Source: an uncultured Rhodospirillales bacterium (GTDB lineage: Bacteria; Pseudomonadota; Alphaproteobacteria; Acetobacterales; Acetobacteraceae). Taken from it: DNA of 41,907 nt. Each line of letters starts with the position of its first letter. Position 1 is the first letter of the stretch. The notes beneath the pieces were generated by a model that searched no databases, had not been told where the DNA came from, and was given only the letters and a program-made list of their open reading frames with translations. Position numbers and translations under genes: made by a program. This document shows positions 8,387-17,552 of this stretch, in pieces. The stretch lies in assembly GCA_903865895.1 (NCBI GenBank), contig CAIPLM010000012.1, forward strand, positions 1 to 41,907, written 5' to 3'.

Positions 8387-9600
8387 AGCCGGGCCATGAT
8401 CCGCCGCATCGCCGCGCGGAAATCGGCGGCGATCCGCTCGCCGCGAATATGTGTACCATCGCGCACCACCCAGGCGCCCCCCGCCATCACGTCACGCACC
8501 GGGTTGCCATTGCCGTTGAACAACCAGGCATCCACCAGGGACGCGCCAGAGCGGCCAACCAGCGCCGGATGCTCGGCGTCCAGCACCACGAAATCCTGCC
8601 TTGCACCGCCCCCAAAAGCCTGCACACCCCCTTCGGTCGCGCGATCCAGCAGCCCGGCCCCCAACGAGCGCCGCGTTCGCGTCTCCAACCGTCGGATGTA
8701 GTCGAGCCAACGCAGTTCCTCGACCGGCGAGGTCGAGACATGGCTGTCGCTGCCAATGCCGAAGCGTCCGCCGGCGTCGAGATAGGCGTGCAGCGGAAAC
8801 GCCCCGTCGCCGAGATTGGCCTCGGTGGTTTGGCACAGCCCGGCCACGGCCTCACTCGCCGCCATGCGCTGCAGCTCCGTCGCATCGCAATGGGTTGCAT
8901 GCACCAGGCACCAGCGCCGATCGACCGGCGCATGATCGAGCAGCCATTGCACCGGCCGCGCGCCGGACCAGGCGAGGCACGCCTCCACCTCCCCGGTCTG
9001 CTCGGCGATATGGATATGGATCGGCCGCTCCCCCGCCAGTTCCACCGCCCAGGCCAGTTCCTCCGGCGTCACCGCCCGCAGGCTGTGCGGCGCCACGCCC
9101 ACGGGCACGCGGGCGGCGAGATCCTCGACCAGCCGCGCATAGCGATCCTGCGACAGCACGAAGCGCCGCTGCCCCTCCCCCGCCGGCGCGCCACCAAACC
9201 CGGAGCGGCGATACAGCACCGGCAGCATCAGCAGCCCGATCCCGGCATCCTCGGCGGCGGCGATGATGGCGTTGGCCATCTCGGCGGGGGCGTCATAGGC
9301 GCCGCCATCCGGCGCGTTGTGCAGATAATGGAACTCGGCCACTGAGGTGTAGCCGTGCAGCAGGCATTCCACGTAAAGCTGCGCCGCGATCGCCCGCACA
9401 TCCTCCGGCGTCAGCACCGCGAGGAAACGATACATCGTCTCCCGCCATTGCCAAAAATCCCCGCCCGCCCGCTCGGCAAGCCCGGCCATGGCGCGCTGAA
9501 AGGCGTGGCTGTGCAGGTTCGGCACCCCGGGCACCACCACCGCGTCCTCGGGAACCAAACCGTCACCGCCGGAGATCATTCTGTTACGCCCATTTTCCAT
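8383..9600 (-). CDS. HutF-like formimidoylglutamate deiminase / amidohydrolase, shortened
   Basis: This is an amidohydrolase-superfamily protein of up to 405 residues. It carries the HutF signature: VPNLHSHAFQRAMAGLAE (first metal HxH), TSVAEFHYLHN, HIHIAEQTGEVEACL, CLVHATHCD and GIGSDSHVSTSPVEELRW (metal Asp). HutF converts N-formimidoyl-glutamate to N-formylglutamate in the five-step histidine pathway. Typical family members are about 450 residues, with about 45-50 residues before the HxH. Here there are about 27, and the C-terminal loop before VVLDAEHPAL is also short. No other hut gene is in the window, so substrate identity is uncertain. The start may be the ATG at 9600 or 9579; neither has a strong ribosome site. 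Confidence 0.85.
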   Translation of the reverse strand: MENGRNRMISGGDGLVPEDAVVVPGVPNLHSHAFQRAMAGLAERAGGDFWQWRETMYRFLAVLTPEDVRAIAAQLYVECLLHGYTSVAEFHYLHNAPDGGAYDAPAEMANAIIAAAEDAGIGLLMLPVLYRRSGFGGAPAGEGQRRFVLSQDRYARLVEDLAARVPVGVAPHSLRAVTPEELAWAVELAGERPIHIHIAEQTGEVEACLAWSGARPVQWLLDHAPVDRRWCLVHATHCDATELQRMAASEAVAGLCQTTEANLGDGAFPLHAYLDAGGRFGIGSDSHVSTSPVEELRWLDYIRRLETRTRRSLGAGLLDRATEGGVQAFGGGARQDFVVLDAEHPALVGRSGASLVDAWLFNGNGNPVRDVMAGGAWVVRDGTHIRGERIAADFRAAMRRIMARL

Positions 9601-9677
9601 ACCTTTGCGCTTTCGCCCCGCGCCCCTATCTTGCGAGGGATCGCTTGATCCGCAAACCCGCCGCAGGAAACCCCACG

Positions 9678-11993
9678 ATGAACGCTCCTTTCGACGATGA
9701 TCGCTTCGCGGTGGGCCAGCCGGTCTCGCGCATGGAGGACCCCACGTTGCTGCGCGGCGAGGGGCGCTATACCGACGACCTCAACCTCCCCGGCCAGGCA
9801 AATGGGCTGATGGTCCGCAGCCGCGTCGCCCACGGCATGCTCCGCGGGCTCGACGTCGCCGCCGCCCGCGCCTTGCCCGGCGTGCTCGCCGTGCTCACGG
9901 TCGAGGACCTCCGCAACGGCGGGGTGAAGCCCATGCAGGTCAACGTCGCCGGCCCCAATCATGACGGCACGCCGATCCCGCGCCCCGTGCAATACGCGCT
10001 GGCCGACACCAAGGTGCGCTACGTCGGCGATCCGCTCGCCTTCATCGTCGCGGAGAACCGCGCCATCGCCAAGGACGCGGCCGAACTGATCTTCGCCGAG
10101 ATCGACGAACTCCCCGCCGTCACCACCGCCTCCACCGCCGCCGCCCCCGGCGCGCCGCAACTGCACGACGAAGCGCCCGGCAACGTCATCCTCGACTGGG
10201 CATATGGCGACGCCGCCGCCGTCGATGCCGCCTTCGCCTCCGCCGCCCATGTCGTCGGCGGCGCCATGCGCAACAACCGCGTGGTGATCGCGCCGCTCGA
10301 ACCCCGCGCCTGCCTCGCCGAATTCGCCGATGGCCGCTACATCCTGCGCGTGGTCAGCCAGGGCGCCTACGGCCTGCAAGGCTCGGTCGCCAACGCCATG
10401 GGCGTGAAGCGGCCGGACGTGCGCATCCTCACCGGCAATGTCGGCGGCTCCTTCGGCATGAAGGGCGGGCTGTTCCCCGAATATGTCTGCGCCCTCCTCG
10501 CCGCCAAGACTCTCGATCGCCCCGTGAAATGGACCGATGAGCGCTCCGACAGCTTCCTCTCCGACAGCGCCGGGCGGGACCATGAGCAGCACGTCGAACT
10601 CGCGCTCGATGCCCAGGGCCAGTTCCTCGCGCTGCGCATCCGCGGCCTCGGCAATCTCGGCGCCTATCTCTCCAACGCCACCTCCATCCCGCCGACGATG
10701 AACCTGGTGAAAAACATCATCGGCACCTACCGCACGCCGCTTATCCACGTCGCCGTGCGCTGCATCGTCACCAACACCACCCCGGTCGGCGCCTATCGCG
10801 GCGCCGGGCGGCCGGAGGGCAATTACTACATGCAGCGGCTGATCGAGATGGCCGCCGACAAGACGGGTATCAACGCCATCGAGCTACGCCGCCGCAACAT
10901 GATCGCCCCTACCGACATGCCGTACAAGGCCCCTTCGTCACAGACCTATGACAGCGGCGAGTTCACCACCCTGCTCGACAAGGCCCTCGCCGCGGCGGAC
11001 TGGGACGGTTTCCCCGCCCGCGCCGCCGAAAGCGCCGCCCGTGGCATGCTGCGCGGCCGCGGCATCGGCCAGTATCTCGAGGTCACCGCCCCCGCCCGCG
11101 GCGAAATGGGCGGCATCCGCTTCGAGCCCGACGGCACCGTCACCATCATCTCCGGCACGCTCGACTACGGGCAGGGCCACGCCACCCCCTTCGCCCAGGT
11201 GCTGGTCGCTCAGCTCGGCGTGCCCTTCCACCAGGTGCGCCTGGTGCAGGGCGATTCCGACGAACTGCTCGATGGCGGCGGCACCGGCGGCTCGCGCTCC
11301 ATCATGAACGCCGGCGGCGCCATCATCGCCTCGTCAGCCGAAGTCATCGCGAAGGGCAAGGCCTTGGCCGCCGAGGTGCTGGAAGCCGCCACCGTCGATA
11401 TCGAATTCCGCAAGGGCCGCTTCTCCGTCGCCGGCACCGATCGCGGCATCGGCCTGATGGACCTCGCCGCCACGCTGCGCGCCCGCGGCCAGGGCAGCGC
11501 ACTTGATGTCGGCCTCGTCTTCCCCGGCGTGCCCAGCGCCTTCCCCAACGGCGTGCATATCGCCGAAGTCGAGGTCGATCCCGAAACCGGCGTCACCTCC
11601 GTCGTCCGCTACGCCATGGCCAACGACTTCGGCGTGGTGGTCAACCCGCTGTTGGTCGCCGGTCAGGCCCATGGCGGCATCGTGCAAGGCATCGGCCAGG
11701 CCCTCACCGAGCGCGTCGCCTACGACGAAGCCGGCCAGCCCATCAGCGCCAGCTTCCTCGACTACGCCCTCCCCCGCGCCGACGAAATCCCCGATATCAC
11801 CTGGGTGAGCCACGAAGTCCCCGCACTCACCAACCCCCTCGGCGCCAAGGGTTGCGGCGAGGCCGGCTGCGCCGGCGCCCTCCCCGCCGTGATGAACGCC
11901 CTGAACGACGCCCTCGCCACTGCCGGCGCCGGGCCGGTGGAGATGCCGGCGACGCCGGAGGTGGTATGGCGCGCGCTCAGCAGTAAAGGCTGA
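9678..11993 (+). CDS. xanthine dehydrogenase / CoxL-family molybdopterin-binding subunit
   Basis: The 771-residue protein is the large, molybdenum-cofactor subunit of a xanthine-oxidase-family hydroxylase. GGSFGMKG (256-263) and GAYRGAGRPE (371-380) are cofactor-binding motifs. AYRGAGR is the form II version, not the AYRCSFR loop of true CO dehydrogenase. GAKGCGEAGCAG near the C-terminus holds the catalytic glutamate. The enzyme would hydroxylate an aldehyde or N-heterocycle. The partner 2Fe-2S and FAD subunits are absent on both sides, which is odd. The start at 9678 has AGGAAA just upstream. It is divergent from the HutF-like gene with 77 bases between them. Confidence 0.9.
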   Translation: MNAPFDDDRFAVGQPVSRMEDPTLLRGEGRYTDDLNLPGQANGLMVRSRVAHGMLRGLDVAAARALPGVLAVLTVEDLRNGGVKPMQVNVAGPNHDGTPIPRPVQYALADTKVRYVGDPLAFIVAENRAIAKDAAELIFAEIDELPAVTTASTAAAPGAPQLHDEAPGNVILDWAYGDAAAVDAAFASAAHVVGGAMRNNRVVIAPLEPRACLAEFADGRYILRVVSQGAYGLQGSVANAMGVKRPDVRILTGNVGGSFGMKGGLFPEYVCALLAAKTLDRPVKWTDERSDSFLSDSAGRDHEQHVELALDAQGQFLALRIRGLGNLGAYLSNATSIPPTMNLVKNIIGTYRTPLIHVAVRCIVTNTTPVGAYRGAGRPEGNYYMQRLIEMAADKTGINAIELRRRNMIAPTDMPYKAPSSQTYDSGEFTTLLDKALAAADWDGFPARAAESAARGMLRGRGIGQYLEVTAPARGEMGGIRFEPDGTVTIISGTLDYGQGHATPFAQVLVAQLGVPFHQVRLVQGDSDELLDGGGTGGSRSIMNAGGAIIASSAEVIAKGKALAAEVLEAATVDIEFRKGRFSVAGTDRGIGLMDLAATLRARGQGSALDVGLVFPGVPSAFPNGVHIAEVEVDPETGVTSVVRYAMANDFGVVVNPLLVAGQAHGGIVQGIGQALTERVAYDEAGQPISASFLDYALPRADEIPDITWVSHEVPALTNPLGAKGCGEAGCAGALPAVMNALNDALATAGAGPVEMPATPEVVWRALSSKG

Positions 11994-12007
11994 GCGCCGG
12001 GGCGCAC

Positions 12008-13210
12008 TCAGCCCCGCCGGAGTTCCAGTTTGGCGATGGCGGCGCGGTGGACTTCGTCGGGGCCGTCGACCAGGCGCATGGTTCTGCCGGTGGCCCAGGC
12101 GTAGGCGAGGTGGAATTCTTGGCTGACGCCGCCGCCGCCGTGGCATTGGATGGCGCGGTCGAGCACGGCGAGCACCATTTTCGGCACCGCAACTTTGATC
12201 ATGGCGATCTCGGCACGGGCGGCCTTGTTGCCGACGCGGTCCATCATGTCGGCCGCGCGCAGCACCAGCAGTCGGGCCTGCTCGATTTCGATGCGGCTAT
12301 CGGCGATCCACTCCATGACGACACCTTGCTCGGCGAGCGGCTTGCCGAAGGCGACGCGGGATTTGGCGCGGGCGCACATCGCTTCCAAAGCGCGTTCGGC
12401 CACGCCGATCTGGCGCATGCAGTGATGGATGCGTCCCGGCCCGAGGCGGCCCTGCGCGATCTCGAAGCCGCGGCCTTCGCCGAGCAGGATGTTGGAGACG
12501 GGAACCCGCACGTCGCGGAACTCCACCTCAGCATGGCCATGCGGCGCGTCGTCATAGCCGAATACGTGTAGGGCGCGTAGAACGCGCACGCCCGGCGTGT
12601 CGCGCGGCACCAGCACCATGGATTGCTGCTGATGGCGGGCAGCGTTGGGGTCGGTCTTGCCCATCAGGATGAAGATGGCGCAGCGCGGATCCATGGCGCC
12701 GGAGGTCCACCATTTGCGGGCGTTGATGACGTAGTGGTCACCGTCGCGGACGATGCGGGCCTCGATATTGGTGGCGTCGGATGAAGCGACGGCGGGTTCA
12801 GTCATCGCGAAGCCGGAGCGGATTTTACCCTCCAGCAGCGGGGTGAGCCAGCGCGCCTTCTGCTCCGCGGTCGCGTAGCGCAGCAGCGTCTCCATGTTGC
12901 CGGTATCGGGGGCGGAGCAGTTGAACACCTCGGGCGCGATATGGGAGCGGCCCATGATTTCGCAGAGCGGCGCGTATTCGAGGTTGGTCAGCCCATCCTC
13001 GTGCTCATCCCTAGGCAGGAACAGATTCCACAGCCCCGCCGCCCGGGCCTTTTCCTTGAGCGTCTCGAGGATCGGCGCCTGCTGCCAGCGCGTGGGGGCG
13101 GCGGCAAGCTGGTCATCGAACACGGGCTCGTTGGGGTAGATGTGCTCGACCATGAAGGCCAGCAGGCGTTCCTGCAGGGTGCGGACTTTGTCGGAATGCT
13201 CGAAATTCAT
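12008..13210 (-). CDS. acyl-CoA dehydrogenase, ACAD10/11-like
   Basis: The 400-residue flavoprotein catalyses alpha,beta-dehydrogenation of an acyl-Co[16 protein letters not shown] and [14 protein letters not shown] are the FAD-contact signatures of the middle domain. [20 protein letters not shown] and [17 protein letters not shown] close the C-terminal helical domain. This C-terminal pattern is that of the ACAD10/11-like group, which often handles branched or long substrates. AGGAG lies upstream of the ATG at 13210. It follows the next ACAD gene by 20 bases on the same strand, so the two form an operon and may make a mixed oligomer (inference). Its substrate is unknown. Confidence 0.9.
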   Translation of the reverse strand: MNFEHSDKVRTLQERLLAFMVEHIYPNEPVFDDQLAAAPTRWQQAPILETLKEKARAAGLWNLFLPRDEHEDGLTNLEYAPLCEIMGRSHIAPEVFNCSAPDTGNMETLLRYATAEQKARWLTPLLEGKIRSGFAMTEPAVASSDATNIEARIVRDGDHYVINARKWWTSGAMDPRCAIFILMGKTDPNAARHQQQSMVLVPRDTPGVRVLRALHVFGYDDAPHGHAEVEFRDVRVPVSNILLGEGRGFEIAQGRLGPGRIHHCMRQIGVAERALEAMCARAKSRVAFGKPLAEQGVVMEWIADSRIEIEQARLLVLRAADMMDRVGNKAARAEIAMIKVAVPKMVLAVLDRAIQCHGGGGVSQEFHLAYAWATGRTMRLVDGPDEVHRAAIAKLELRRG

Positions 13211-13230
13211 GAAATGGGCTCCTGAAAAAA

Positions 13231-14421
13231 CTAGAAGCTTCTGGGCATACCCAGCACGTGTTGCCCGATATAGGAGAGCACGAGGTTGGTCGAAATCGGC
13301 GCGATCTGATAAATCCGGGCCTCACGCCACTTCCGCTCGATGTCATACTCCTTCGCGTAGCTGAAGCCACCGAAGGTTTGCATGGTGGCTTCGGCGGCCT
13401 TCCAGGTGGCCTCGGAAGCCAGCATTTTCGCGAGATTGGCGTCCGCCCCGCAATCCCTACCATCTTGAAACAGGGCGGCGGCGCGGCGGCAAATCATGTC
13501 GGCGGCTTCGAGTTCCGCCCAGGCGCGGGCGATGGGGAACTGGATGCCCTGGTTCTGCCCGATCGGTCGGCCGAACACGCGGCGCTCATTGGCGTATTCG
13601 ACGGCCTTGCGGATGAACCACTTGCCATCACCCACGCATTCCGAGGCGACCAGAATGCGCTCGGCATTCATCCCATCGAGGATATAGCGGAACCCCTTGC
13701 CCTCCTCGCCAATCAGCGATGAAGCGGGGATGCGCATATTGTCGAAGAACACTTCCGTCGTGTTGTGGTTGATCATCGCCTTGATCGGCCGGATGTCGCA
13801 GCCCTTGCCGCGCACCTCGCGCAGATCGACGAGGAACACCGAAAGCCCGTCCGCCTTCCGCGCCACCTGGTCAAGCGGCGTGGTGCGGGCGAGCAGGAGC
13901 ATGAGGTCGGAATAGAGCGCGCGGGACGTCCACACCTTCTGGCCGTTGACCACGTAGCTGTCGCCATCGCGCACGGCGCGCGTGCGCAGGCTGGTGGTGT
14001 CGGTGCCCGAGGTCGGCTCGGTGACGCCGAACGCCTGCAGGCGGAGTTTGCCCGAGGCGATCTGCGGCAGGTAGTGCTGCTTCTGCTCCTCGCTGCCATG
14101 CCGCAGCAGAGTGCCCATGATGTACATCTGGGCGTGCCCCTGGCTCGCCGTGCAGCCGGAGGCGTTGATCTCCTCCAGGATCACCGCCGCCGCCCGCAGC
14201 GGGAGCCCGGTGCCGCCATATTCCTCGGGGATCAGGCTGGCGAGGAAGCCGGCCTCGGTCAGCTCGTCGACGAAGGCGGAGGGATAGGCTTCCTTCTCCT
14301 CCAACTCGCGCCAATAGAGGCCGGGATACTTGGCGCAGATGCGGCGCACCGCCTCGCGCAGTTCCGGATAGTCCTCGCCCACCGGCACCATCGTCACCCC
14401 GTCCGTCGTCGCCGCTTCCAT
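13231..14421 (-). CDS. acyl-CoA dehydrogenase
   Basis: The 396-residue acyl-CoA dehydrogenase shows [22 protein letters not shown] in the N-terminal domain, [15 protein letters not shown] and [13 protein letters not shown] in the FAD-binding middle domain, and [19 protein letters not shown] plus [19 protein letters not shown] in the C-terminal domain. It would introduce a double bond into a CoA thioester and pass electrons to ETF. I chose the ATG at 14421 because GGAGG lies five bases before it; in-frame ATGs at 14433 and 14454 lack such a site. It is first in a two-gene operon with another ACAD and is divergent from a CoA-transferase 75 bases away, suggesting common use. Confidence 0.9.
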   Translation of the reverse strand: MEAATTDGVTMVPVGEDYPELREAVRRICAKYPGLYWRELEEKEAYPSAFVDELTEAGFLASLIPEEYGGTGLPLRAAAVILEEINASGCTASQGHAQMYIMGTLLRHGSEEQKQHYLPQIASGKLRLQAFGVTEPTSGTDTTSLRTRAVRDGDSYVVNGQKVWTSRALYSDLMLLLARTTPLDQVARKADGLSVFLVDLREVRGKGCDIRPIKAMINHNTTEVFFDNMRIPASSLIGEEGKGFRYILDGMNAERILVASECVGDGKWFIRKAVEYANERRVFGRPIGQNQGIQFPIARAWAELEAADMICRRAAALFQDGRDCGADANLAKMLASEATWKAAEATMQTFGGFSYAKEYDIERKWREARIYQIAPISTNLVLSYIGQHVLGMPRSF

Positions 14422-14496
14422 CACGTCCTCCATGCGTTGGCATTTCCATCCCACCGGGCGAGGATGCGGTCAACGACACGCGACCAGGAGACGCCC

Positions 14497-15645
14497 ATGA
14501 CGACCCCGCATCCGCTCGCTGGACTCAAGGTGCTTGAGATCGGCCACAGCATCGCCGCCCCCTACGCGGCTTTCATCATGGGGGAGATGGGGGCTGACAT
14601 CATCAAGCTGGAAAACCCCGGCAGCGGCGACTACGCGCGCGGCTGGGGCCCGCCGTTCTCCGCGGGAACCTCCACCATTTTCCAGGCGATGAACCGCGGC
14701 AAACGCGCCATCACCGCCGACCTCAAAGACCCCGCCCAGCGCGACCGGGTGCGCCGCCTCATCATCGAGGAAATGGACGTCGTGCTGCACAACCTCAAGC
14801 CCGGCGCGCTCGACAAGCTCGGCCTCGGGGCCGAGTCGCTGCTGGCCGAGAAACCCTCCCTTATCTTCTGCAATCTCGGCGCCTTCGGCTCAGTCGGTCC
14901 GCTCAAGGACCTGCCCGGCTACGACCCGCTGATGCAGGCCTTCGGCGGCCTGATGTCCATGCTCGGCGAAGACGGCCGCCCCCCCGTGCGCGTCTCCGTC
15001 TCCATCATGGACCTCGCGACCGGCATGTGGTCCGCGCTCGGCATCCTCGCCGCCCATATCGAACGGCAATGCACCGGCATCGGCGGCGTGATCGATACCT
15101 CGCTGTTCGAAACCTCCTGCGCCTGGATGGGCATCCCGCTGGCCTCCTACCTCGCCTCCGGCATCCTGCCGGCCCGCGCCGGATCCGGCGTGCGCGAAAT
15201 CGTGCCCTACCAGGCCTACCCCACCTCCGACGGCTACATCATGGTCGCCTCCGGCAATGACAGCCTGTTCCAACGCCTCTGCCAGGCGATCGGCCGCCCC
15301 GACCTCGGCGCCGACCCGCGCTACCAGAAAAACGCCGGGCGCGTCGAAAACCGCGCCGAACTCATCGGCCAACTCTGCGGCACCTTCGCCGCCGATACCG
15401 TAGATGCCTGGATGCCCAAACTCGCCGCCGTCGGCGTGCCCGCAGGCCCCGTGCAAACCCTCGACCAGGTGGCCAACCACCCGCAAACCAAAGCTGTCGG
15501 CATGATCCAAACCAGCCCCGACGGTACAACCCAAACCGTCGGCCTCCCCATCAGCTTCAACGGCACCCGCCCCCAATACCGCAGCCTCGCGCCCGCCCTG
15601 GGCAAGAATAACGCCCTGCTGGATGGTGATGCGACCACCCCATGA
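14497..15645 (+). CDS. class III CoA-transferase (CaiB/BaiF/Frc family)
   Basis: The 382-residue enzyme moves CoA from one acyl group to a free carboxylic acid. LKVLEIGHSIAAPYAAFIMG and MGADIIKLENPGSGDYAR are the N-terminal CoA-binding signatures. Asp172 in SVSIMDLATGMWSALG is at the position of the catalytic aspartate that forms the mixed anhydride. The C-terminus carries AVGVPAGPVQTLDQVANHPQ, also typical. AGGAG precedes the ATG at 14497. The open frame upstream to 13765 only shadows the divergent ACAD gene. Together with the two ACADs it could activate and dehydrogenate an organic acid; the acid cannot be named. Confidence 0.92.
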   Translation: MTTPHPLAGLKVLEIGHSIAAPYAAFIMGEMGADIIKLENPGSGDYARGWGPPFSAGTSTIFQAMNRGKRAITADLKDPAQRDRVRRLIIEEMDVVLHNLKPGALDKLGLGAESLLAEKPSLIFCNLGAFGSVGPLKDLPGYDPLMQAFGGLMSMLGEDGRPPVRVSVSIMDLATGMWSALGILAAHIERQCTGIGGVIDTSLFETSCAWMGIPLASYLASGILPARAGSGVREIVPYQAYPTSDGYIMVASGNDSLFQRLCQAIGRPDLGADPRYQKNAGRVENRAELIGQLCGTFAADTVDAWMPKLAAVGVPAGPVQTLDQVANHPQTKAVGMIQTSPDGTTQTVGLPISFNGTRPQYRSLAPALGKNNALLDGDATTP

Positions 15646-15836
15646 GCAGGTGGTGCGATGACAAGCGGGACGACGTTCAATTTTCCCGTATGGTGCACGA
15701 GCGCCCGCACGCGCCGGGCTGCGCGGCACTTCTCCGCGCGATATAGCGCCGATATCTCTGGTCAGATGCGGAGCAGCGGGACATCACGGGTTCGAAGGAT
15801 TGATGAGAATGAAGTGACAGGGCCCAGACCGCAGCG

Positions 15837-15863
15837 GGGTCCAAGGGCACCGCCCCTGGACCC
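15837..15863. terminator. hairpin between convergent genes, terminator-like or REP-like
   Basis: GGGTCCAAGGGC (15837-15848) pairs with GCCCCTGGACCC (15852-15863) across a three-base loop, with one A/C mismatch. It lies between the plus-strand CoA-transferase and the minus-strand FKBP gene. No T-run follows on either strand, so it may work as a bidirectional stabiliser or be a copy of a dispersed palindrome. The rest of 15646-15882 shows nothing recognisable. Confidence 0.55.
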
Positions 15864-15882
15864 GTTTCCGGACGAGATTCGC

Positions 15883-16215
15883 TCAGCGCACCGCGAGGAG
15901 TTCGACGTCGAAAACGAGGGTGGCGTTCGGCGGGATCACGCCGCCGGCGCCGCGGGCGCCGTAGCCGAGTTCGGGGGGGATGATGAGGGTGCGCTGGCCG
16001 CCGACTTTCATGCCGGCCACGCCCTGGTCCCATCCGGCGATGACCATGCCGGCGCCGAGGTTGAACTGGAAGGGGTCGTTGCGGTCGCGTGAACTGTCGA
16101 ACTTGCGGCCCTTGTTCTCCGGGGCGGCGCCGTCGAACAGCCAGCCGGTGTAGTGCACGGAGACGGTCTTGCCGGCGACGGCTTCGGCGCCGGTGCCGAT
16201 CTTGTGGTCGATCAT
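15883..16215 (-). CDS. FKBP-type peptidyl-prolyl cis-trans isomerase
   Basis: The 110-residue protein is a single minimal FKBP domain that catalyses proline isomerisation. [10 protein letters not shown] opens the domain. [48 protein letters not shown] and [16 protein letters not shown] are the successive FKBP blocks, including the Trp and Tyr lining the ligand pocket. There is no signal peptide or membrane segment, so it is cytoplasmic. I chose the ATG at 16215 because GAGG lies about seven bases upstream and it places the domain at the usual N-terminal distance. It is divergent from the MFS gene at 16351. Confidence 0.92.
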   Translation of the reverse strand: MIDHKIGTGAEAVAGKTVSVHYTGWLFDGAAPENKGRKFDSSRDRNDPFQFNLGAGMVIAGWDQGVAGMKVGGQRTLIIPPELGYGARGAGGVIPPNATLVFDVELLAVR

Positions 16216-16350
16216 CGTAGGTCCTCGATGGGGTTTGAAGCGGGCGGACCCTACAGGCCGATCCCTGCAATGCGCAACTCCGGTTCGCCAGGACATGCGG
16301 GGTCGGTTATGGTGGGGCTCGGCAGGATGAGCGTCCGGGAAATTCGAAAC

Positions 16351-17544
16351 ATGAGCATGCCTCGCGCGGAAGCCCGCACCCTCGGCTCGATCTGTGCCGC
16401 CCATCTGGTCAGCCATTTTCACATGCTGGTGCTACCACCGCTGTTTCCGTTGCTGAAGGAGCAGTTGGGGCTGGGGTTTGTGGAACTTGGTTTCGCGTTG
16501 ACGGTGTACAACGTGGTTTCGGCCCTGGTGCAGGCACCGATGGGCTATGCGGTTGACAAGTTCGGCGCGCGGCGCGTGCTGGTGGCGGGGTTGCTGCTGG
16601 GCGGCGTGTCATATTTCGCGATTGCCGCGGCGCCGGGCTATCCGACGTTGCTGGTCGCCTCGGGGATGCTGGGCGTGGCCAATGCGGTCTACCACCCCTG
16701 CGACTACGCGATCCTCTCGGCGGGGATTGGCGAAGCGCGAATGGGGCGGGCGTTTTCGATCCATACGTTTGCGGGCTATCTTGGCGGCGCGCTGGCGCCT
16801 GGCTGTACCTTGCTGGCCGCGAGCCTGGGAGGGCTGCCGGCTGCGCTGATCTTCGCCGGCCTGCTCGGCCCGCTCGCTGCCTTGCCGTTGCTGGCCACGG
16901 CCCCTGCCACGTCAGCGGCGGCGCGGCGGCGGGTGGAGAAGGTGGATAATCGTGCGCTGCTCACGCCGGCGGTGCTCTCGTTGGTGGCGTTTTTCACCGT
17001 GCTCGCGCTGTCGATGGGCGGGTTGCAGAGTTTCTCGGTGGTGGCGCTGAACGCCGCTTTCGCGGTGCCTCTCGGCGTGGGCAATACGGCACTGACGGTG
17101 ATGCTGACGGCGAGCGCCTTCGGCGTGCTGGCCGGGGGTGTCATCGCCGATCGGACCGCGCGGCATGGCGATGTGGCGGCGCTGGGCTTCGGGATGACCG
17201 GTTTGCTGGTCGCCCTGGTCGGCTTCGCCGCGATGCCCGCGGTTCTGCTGGTGGTGGTGATGGGGCTCGCGGGCTTCCTGTCCGGCATGATCATGCCCTC
17301 GCGGGACATGCTGGTGCGCGGCTCGGCGCCGCCGGGGGCGGAGGGGCGGGTATTCGGTATTGTCTCGACCGGCTTCAATATCGGCGGCGTGGTGGGCCCG
17401 CTGTTGTTCGGCTGGATCATGGACAATGCCGATCCGCGGCTGATTTTCGCCGCCTCGGTGGGCTTCATGCTCGCCACTTCGGTGATGGCGTTGGCCAGCG
17501 AGCGCCGCTCGCGCGCCAACCGGGCGCTGCGGGCGGCGGAGTAG
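16351..17544 (+). CDS. MFS transporter
   Basis: The 397-residue protein has the hydrophobic pattern of a 12-helix major facilitator. The loop motif [18 protein letters not shown], about residues 62-80, is motif A between helices 2 and 3, and [13 protein letters not shown] is the equivalent in the second half. [17 protein letters not shown] near the end is also family-typical. No substrate can be assigned. ATG codons at 16327, 16351 and 16357 are possible; I favour 16351, as the one at 16327 has its only purine run immediately adjacent. Its end lies eight bases from the convergent prolyl iminopeptidase stop. Confidence 0.85.
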   Translation: MSMPRAEARTLGSICAAHLVSHFHMLVLPPLFPLLKEQLGLGFVELGFALTVYNVVSALVQAPMGYAVDKFGARRVLVAGLLLGGVSYFAIAAAPGYPTLLVASGMLGVANAVYHPCDYAILSAGIGEARMGRAFSIHTFAGYLGGALAPGCTLLAASLGGLPAALIFAGLLGPLAALPLLATAPATSAAARRRVEKVDNRALLTPAVLSLVAFFTVLALSMGGLQSFSVVALNAAFAVPLGVGNTALTVMLTASAFGVLAGGVIADRTARHGDVAALGFGMTGLLVALVGFAAMPAVLLVVVMGLAGFLSGMIMPSRDMLVRGSAPPGAEGRVFGIVSTGFNIGGVVGPLLFGWIMDNADPRLIFAASVGFMLATSVMALASERRSRANRALRAAE

Positions 17545-17552
17545 CGGCCGCC

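Noticed and set aside
9601-9677. Frameshifted missing N-terminus of the HutF-like protein
   Set aside because: The in-frame translation upstream of 9600 does not resemble the HutF N-terminus, and the region holds the ribosome site of the divergent molybdoenzyme.
11990-12011. Inverted repeat CTGAG...CTCAG as a terminator between the molybdoenzyme and ACAD genes
   Set aside because: The pairing needs a bulge and a very tight loop and has no U-run; too weak to annotate.
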